Assembly: GCF_900108565.1 (NCBI RefSeq)
Contig: NZ_LT629971.1
Coordinates: 5,704,001 to 5,768,000, forward strand
Origin: Mycolicibacterium rutilum
GTDB lineage: Bacteria; Actinomycetota; Actinomycetes; Mycobacteriales; Mycobacteriaceae
Direction of reading: 5' to 3'
Length of the DNA: 64,000 bases
The first letter of the stretch is position 1; every line of letters begins with the position of its first letter. A model generated the notes under the pieces. It had not been told where the DNA came from. It did not search any database and saw only the letters and a list, made by a program, of their open reading frames with translations. This document shows positions 60,293 through 64,000 of the stretch, piece after piece. Made by a program: the position numbers and the translations under genes.

Positions 60293-61369
60293 ATGCCCGG
60301 CGGTCTTGCGGACGCGTTGGCGGCGCCGCTGCGCGAGATGGCAGCACTCGTCGGTCCCGGTCCGGACGGTGAGCTGGCCGCCGCGCTGCACAGCGTGCGC
60401 ACCGCGCTCTACGGGGTGTCGGACTCCGCGGGCCGCGCGTGGCGCGACACCGCCGAGCGCTGGTCGGGGTCGGGCGCCGACGCAGCGGCGGAGTTCCTCA
60501 CCGCGACGGTCACCGAGGCCGAGGCGCTCGCCGAGCGGATGGGCCGACTCGGCGGCTCGGCGGATGCGGCGGGCACGGCGGTGGGTCGGGCGCATCGACG
60601 GCTGCGCGACATCGTCTCGGGGTTCGAGTCCCGCGCGGCGGCACTCGAGCCGTTCCTCGACTCGCCAGAGGTGGTCGAAGAGTTGATCGCCGACGCACGC
60701 CGGTCGCTGGCCGAGGCAATCGCCGTGCTCGACGAATTGCGCGCGGAGCTCGACGGCCACGCGGCCGACGTGGCCGCGACCTCCGGCCCGCCACCGGGCG
60801 CCTCAGCGCCGGCGGCCACGACCCCGGCGGGTGCATCGTCACCGTTCACCGGCGTTACCGGCGGGCTGAGCCCTTCGTCAGGTGGCGGCTCCGGTGCCGG
60901 GGCGCTCGGCACGCTGGTGCGGGACCTCGCCGAGTCGGCCAGACCCGAGCCGCCGGACGCGGCGATGTTCGGCGACGGGGTGGCGGTGCGCCTGCCCGAC
61001 GGCAGCACCGCGACGGCGCCGAACGCGGTCGCCGCCGACGCGGTCCGGTACGCGCTGACGCAGCTCGGGGTGCCGTACCGGTGGGGCGGCACCACGCCGG
61101 GCGTCGGGCTGGACTGCAGCGGCCTGACCCAGTGGGCGTATTCGGAGGCCGGCCTCGGGCTGCCGCGGCTGGCCCAGGAGCAGGACGTCGGTGCGCCCGT
61201 CGGCGCCGGCGACCTGCGGCCGGGTGATCTCGCGGTCTGGGACGGTCACGTCGCGATGGTCGTCGGCAACGGCCAGATGATCGAGGCCGGCGATCCGGTC
61301 AAACTGTCCGCGATCCGGACCAGCAACGCCGGTCAGGGCTTCCAGGGGTTCTGGCGACCGACCGCCTGA
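60293..61369 (+). CDS. NlpC/P60 (C40) peptidase with N-terminal WxG-type helical domain
   Basis: A 358-residue protein. Residues 1-160 form a helical domain with a WxG-like turn (ERWSGSGAD, Trp57-Ser-Gly59); a Pro/Ala/Ser/Gly-rich linker follows (165-205); the C-terminal NlpC/P60 domain has catalytic Cys275 in GLDCSGLTQWAY and His319 in WDGHVAMVVGNG. No classical signal peptide is present, so export would have to be through type VII secretion, using the EspC-like partner. NlpC/P60 enzymes cut D-glutamyl-meso-diaminopimelate bonds in peptidoglycan. A cell-wall hydrolase or interbacterial effector is a reasonable reading (inference). Confidence 0.8.
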   Translation: MPGGLADALAAPLREMAALVGPGPDGELAAALHSVRTALYGVSDSAGRAWRDTAERWSGSGADAAAEFLTATVTEAEALAERMGRLGGSADAAGTAVGRAHRRLRDIVSGFESRAAALEPFLDSPEVVEELIADARRSLAEAIAVLDELRAELDGHAADVAATSGPPPGASAPAATTPAGASSPFTGVTGGLSPSSGGGSGAGALGTLVRDLAESARPEPPDAAMFGDGVAVRLPDGSTATAPNAVAADAVRYALTQLGVPYRWGGTTPGVGLDCSGLTQWAYSEAGLGLPRLAQEQDVGAPVGAGDLRPGDLAVWDGHVAMVVGNGQMIEAGDPVKLSAIRTSNAGQGFQGFWRPTA

Positions 61370-61412
61370 CGCCACACGGCCCTGTGCCAGCTTGACCGCG
61401 GGGCCCGGTGGT

Positions 61413-61418
61413 TAGGCT
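61413..61418 (+). promoter_or_regulatory. -10 box of a leaderless promoter
   Basis: TAGGCT, 7 nt before ATG 61426. The mRNA should start at or within one or two bases of the start codon. Confidence 0.45.
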
Positions 61419-61425
61419 GTGCGCC

Positions 61426-62703
61426 ATGGCTGCTGACCTCGTGCCGATCCGGCTCGGCTTGACCAAGGGCGACCTGTACACGTTGTGGGCTCCACGCTGG
61501 CGCGATGGGGGCGACGAATGGGAGGCCCTGCTCGGCAAGGACGAGGACCTCTATGTCTTCGAGTCGGTCGCCGACCTCGTCGCCTTCGTCCGGACCAACA
61601 CCGACAACGACCTCGTCGACCACCCGGCGTGGGAGAAGCTGACGCAGGCCAACGCGCACCGGCTCGACCCGGCCGAGGACCATCTTTACGACGTCGTCGG
61701 CGTGCCCGACATCGTCGCCGAGAAGGTCAACGAGGAGCGGGTCACGCAGCTGCACCGCACCCTGGTGATCGTCTCGTCGATCGGGTCGGTCTGCGAGCTG
61801 CCCGCGGTCGCCCGGTTCTTCAACGGCAACCCCGTGCTCGGCACACTCGGCGGCGGGATCGACGCGTTCTCGGGCCGCAGCGGCCGCAAGCGGTGGGCCG
61901 AGATCGAGGCCGTCATCGCGCGGGCGTGGGACTCGGTCGTCGACGCGATCGACGAAGTGGTGACCACCCCCGACGTCGACGCCGGCGCGTCGAAGAAGGC
62001 CGAGGCCGAACTCGCCGAGCCCGCGCCCGAACCCGAGCCCGAGGACGAGATCGCCGTGGGCGCAGCGGAAGCCGAGGAGACCGAGAGCGGCGAGGACGAC
62101 GAGGAGACCGACGATGCGCTCGTCTCCCAGGCGCAGAACCAGGTGCTCGGCAGCGACGAGGACTTCTGGCTCAAGGTCGGCATCGACCCGGTCCGGATGA
62201 TGACCAGCGCCGGCACCTACTACACGCTGCGCTGCTACCTCGACGATCAGCCGGTCTTCCTCGGCCGCAACGGCCGCATCAGCGTGTTCACCTCCGAGCG
62301 GGCGCTGGCGCGGTATCTGGCCGACGAGCACGACCACGATCTGTCCGACCTGGCCACCTACGACGACATCCGCACCGCGGCCACCGACGGCTCCCTGCAG
62401 GTCGAGGTGACCGAGGACAACGTCTACGTGCTCACCGGCATCGTCGACGATCTGGCCGACGGCCCCGACGCGCTCGATCACGACCAGCTGGAACTGGCCG
62501 TCGAACTGCTCAAGGACATCGGCGACTACTCCGAGGACACCACCGTCGACCGCGCCCTGGACGCGGACAAGCCGCTGGGCCGGCTCATCGCCTCGGTGCT
62601 CGAGCCCGACACGGCGAGTCGGCCGAGCCCGCCGTACGCCGAGGCGGTTGCGCAGTGGGAGGCGTTGGAGGCGTTCGTCGAATCCCGCCTGCGCCCCGAA
62701 TAG
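61426..62703 (+). CDS. Rv3311-like protein of unknown function
   Basis: A 425-residue cytosolic protein of the size of M. tuberculosis Rv3311. It has two similar segments: the first (about residues 1-175) begins VPIRLGLTKGDLYTLWAPRW and has DLYVFESVADLVAFVR; the second (about 240-420) has DFWLKVGIDPVRMMTSAGTYYTL and ISVFTSERALARYLADEH, so it looks like an internal duplication. Between them is a Glu/Asp-rich stretch (about 188-235). No catalytic motif is recognised. ATG 61426 is supported by the leaderless -10 box. Confidence 0.85.
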   Translation: MAADLVPIRLGLTKGDLYTLWAPRWRDGGDEWEALLGKDEDLYVFESVADLVAFVRTNTDNDLVDHPAWEKLTQANAHRLDPAEDHLYDVVGVPDIVAEKVNEERVTQLHRTLVIVSSIGSVCELPAVARFFNGNPVLGTLGGGIDAFSGRSGRKRWAEIEAVIARAWDSVVDAIDEVVTTPDVDAGASKKAEAELAEPAPEPEPEDEIAVGAAEAEETESGEDDEETDDALVSQAQNQVLGSDEDFWLKVGIDPVRMMTSAGTYYTLRCYLDDQPVFLGRNGRISVFTSERALARYLADEHDHDLSDLATYDDIRTAATDGSLQVEVTEDNVYVLTGIVDDLADGPDALDHDQLELAVELLKDIGDYSEDTTVDRALDADKPLGRLIASVLEPDTASRPSPPYAEAVAQWEALEAFVESRLRPE

Positions 62704-62705
62704 AG

Positions 62706-62795
62706 GCCCCCACTCTTCCGGCGAGCAGACGCGAACTGTCCCGAAATCGCCTGTTTCTTGGGCAATTTGCGTCTGCTCGCGCAGAAAAAGGGGGC
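62706..62795. repeat. inverted repeat between convergent genes (terminator or small repeat element)
   Basis: Perfect 12-bp arms GCGAGCAGACGC (62721-62732) and GCGTCTGCTCGC (62769-62780), 36-nt loop, with outer GCCCCC/GGGGGC (62706-62711 and 62790-62795). It fills the gap between the Rv3311-like gene and add. It could terminate both, or be a copy of a dispersed mycobacterial repeat. Confidence 0.6.
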
Positions 62796-63883
62796 TAGCC
62801 GATCAGGACCGCGTAGCGCGGCTTGATCACGTCGTCGATGATCGACAGCCGCTCGTCGAACGAGATGAACGCCGACTTCATCGCGTTGATCGTGAACCGC
62901 TGCAGATCGCTCCAGCCGTAGCCGAACGTCTCGACCAGGCGCAGCATCTCGTGGCTCATCGTGGTGTCGCTCATCAGCCGGTTGTCGGTGTTGACGGTGA
63001 CGCGAAACCGCAACCGCGCCAACAGGTCGAACGGATGGTCGGCGATGCTGGCGACGGCGCCGGTCTGCACGTTCGACGACGGGCACATCTCGAACGGAAC
63101 CCGCTTGTCGCGCAACAGCGCCGCCAGCCGGCCCAGCCGCGCGCTGCCGTCGGGCGCGACGGTGATGTCGTCGACGATGCGCACACCGTGGCCCAGCCGG
63201 TCGGCGCCGCAGAACGCGATCGCCTCGTGGATGGACGGCAGGCCGAACGCCTCACCCGCGTGAATCGTGAAGCGCGCGTTGTTGCCTCGCATGTACTCGA
63301 AGGCGTCGAGGTGCCGGGTCGGCGGGTAGCCCGCCTCGGCGCCGGCGATGTCGAAGCCGACGACGCCCTTGTCGCGGAACCGGATCGCCAGCTCGGCGAT
63401 CTCGCGGGACCGCGCGGCGTGCCGCATCGCGGTGACCAGGCAGCGCACCGTGATCGACTTCCCCTCGGCGCTGGCGGCCTTCTCCCCGTCGGCGAACCCG
63501 GCCAGCACCGCGTCCACGACCGCGTCCAGCGACAGCCCCGCATCGATGTGCAGCTCTGGAGCGAACCGGATCTCGGCGTAGACGACGTTGTCGTCGGCCA
63601 GGTCCTCGACGCATTCGTAGGCCACCCGGTGCAGCGCCTCGGCGGTCTGCATCACCCCGACGGTGTGCGCGAACGGCTCCAGGTAGCGCACCAGCGACCC
63701 GCTGTGCGCGGCGGTGCGGAAGAACGTGGCGAGTTCGTCGACGTCGGAGGCGGGTAGGTCGTCGTAGCCGCTGATGTCGGCCAGTTCGAGGACGGTCGAC
63801 GGGCGCAGCCCGCCGTCGAGGTGGTCGTGCAGCAGCGCCTTGGGCGCTTGTCTGATCGAGTCCAGCGTCAGCGGCGTCGTCAT
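62795..63883 (-). CDS. add: adenosine deaminase
   Basis: A 362-residue zinc hydrolase that converts (deoxy)adenosine to (deoxy)inosine. Motifs: KALLHDHLDGGLRPST (HxH zinc site), HAGEAFG (proton-donor Glu), DRLGHGVRI (zinc His) and VTVNTDN (zinc Asp). The length matches M. tuberculosis Add. Its product is the substrate of the nearby deoD. ATG 63883 has GGAGAG upstream and lies 13 nt after the preceding stop on the same strand. Confidence 0.95.
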   Translation of the reverse strand: MTTPLTLDSIRQAPKALLHDHLDGGLRPSTVLELADISGYDDLPASDVDELATFFRTAAHSGSLVRYLEPFAHTVGVMQTAEALHRVAYECVEDLADDNVVYAEIRFAPELHIDAGLSLDAVVDAVLAGFADGEKAASAEGKSITVRCLVTAMRHAARSREIAELAIRFRDKGVVGFDIAGAEAGYPPTRHLDAFEYMRGNNARFTIHAGEAFGLPSIHEAIAFCGADRLGHGVRIVDDITVAPDGSARLGRLAALLRDKRVPFEMCPSSNVQTGAVASIADHPFDLLARLRFRVTVNTDNRLMSDTTMSHEMLRLVETFGYGWSDLQRFTINAMKSAFISFDERLSIIDDVIKPRYAVLIG

Positions 63884-63896
63884 TTCGCTCTCCGGT

Positions 63897-64000
63897 TCAG
63901 TCTCCACTCGTGATTCGGTCGATGATCAAGGGACGCGGCGGCGATGCGGTGGCGCCGACGACCCAGCCGCCGTCCAGTTCGGCCATCGCGGGCTCGAACC
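63897..64000 (-). CDS. C-terminal end of a gene entering from the right edge, product unknown
   Basis: About 33 codons in one frame with strong G/C at third positions, ending in a TGA 13 nt before the add start: ...FEPAMAELDGGWVV and GATASPPRPLIIDRITSGD. Same strand as add, so it probably shares its operon. In M. tuberculosis a nucleoside-salvage gene, deoA, lies here, but these residues alone do not identify the product. Confidence 0.5.
   Translation of the reverse strand, partial: FEPAMAELDGGWVVGATASPPRPLIIDRITSGD

Overview
This window is high-GC chromosomal DNA from a rapidly growing, environmental-type mycobacterium (Mycobacterium/Mycolicibacterium). The best evidence is gene order. From about 26 kb rightwards it follows the M. 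tuberculosis order Rv3296 (lhr), nei, then glpD2, lpdA, Rv3304, amiA1, amiB1, deoD, pmmB, upp, an Rv3311-like gene and add. Other signs are many GTG starts, 4-nt ATGA/GTGA overlaps inside operons, leaderless promoters with TAnnnT -10 boxes, an EspC-type secretion substrate and a DesA3-type desaturase/reductase pair. I saw no rRNA, tRNA, CRISPR array, insertion sequence, prophage or replication origin.

Layout. 0-5 kb: the C-terminal part of a LacI-type regulator (cut by the window edge), then a minus-strand three-subunit molybdenum/FAD/Fe-S aldehyde-oxidoreductase operon (paoABC type) with a Tat signal, and an F420/NADPH-reductase-like protein. 5.4-6.3 kb: a beta-lactamase-fold lipoprotein. 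6.3-24.3 kb: a large pentose/hexose catabolic region built around one 268-bp divergent promoter. Leftwards (nine genes) it encodes a galactofuranose-type ABC importer (YtfQ-YtfR-YtfT-YjfF), its LacI repressor, AraB, AraD, AraA and a zinc alcohol dehydrogenase. Rightwards it encodes a ChvE-GguA-GguB importer, a 63-residue unknown, GalT, GalK and an aldose-1-epimerase-like protein. Three near-identical LacI operators lie between the two operons, so L-arabinose and D-galactose use look like one regulon.

24-33.5 kb: a short-chain dehydrogenase, a TetR regulator, the repair helicase Lhr with Nei, and the DesA3-like desaturase with its ferredoxin-type reductase. 33.5-42.1 kb: a 500-bp non-coding stretch and then a 2,714-residue secreted protein with about 23 tandem ~93-residue cadherin/Ig-like repeats. 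Two of these repeats are a 279-bp tandem duplication with only two synonymous differences. It is followed by a DesT/FabR-like TetR gene whose promoter carries the same motif as the desaturase/reductase promoter 9 kb away.

42.8-52.3 kb: a crotonase, an SDR, a small proline-rich secreted protein with two cysteine-bracketed motifs, an exported GH2 glycosidase, a membrane-anchored unknown, an RluA pseudouridine synthase, GlpD and LpdA. 52.4-64 kb: a GGCT-fold protein, two M20 amidohydrolases, purine nucleoside phosphorylase, a divergent MarR/AbrB-membrane-protein pair with an inverted-repeat operator, PmmB, Upp, a two-gene type VII-secretion-like cassette (EspC-like protein plus WxG/NlpC-P60 hydrolase), the Rv3311-like protein, adenosine deaminase and the tail of one more gene. 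The right-hand third is mostly nucleoside salvage and housekeeping.

The most unusual items are the ara/gal super-regulon with its operator triplet, the giant repeat protein, the shared operator of the DesT-like regulator, and the EspC-like/NlpC-P60 pair. All function calls come from reading the sequence; no database search was run.
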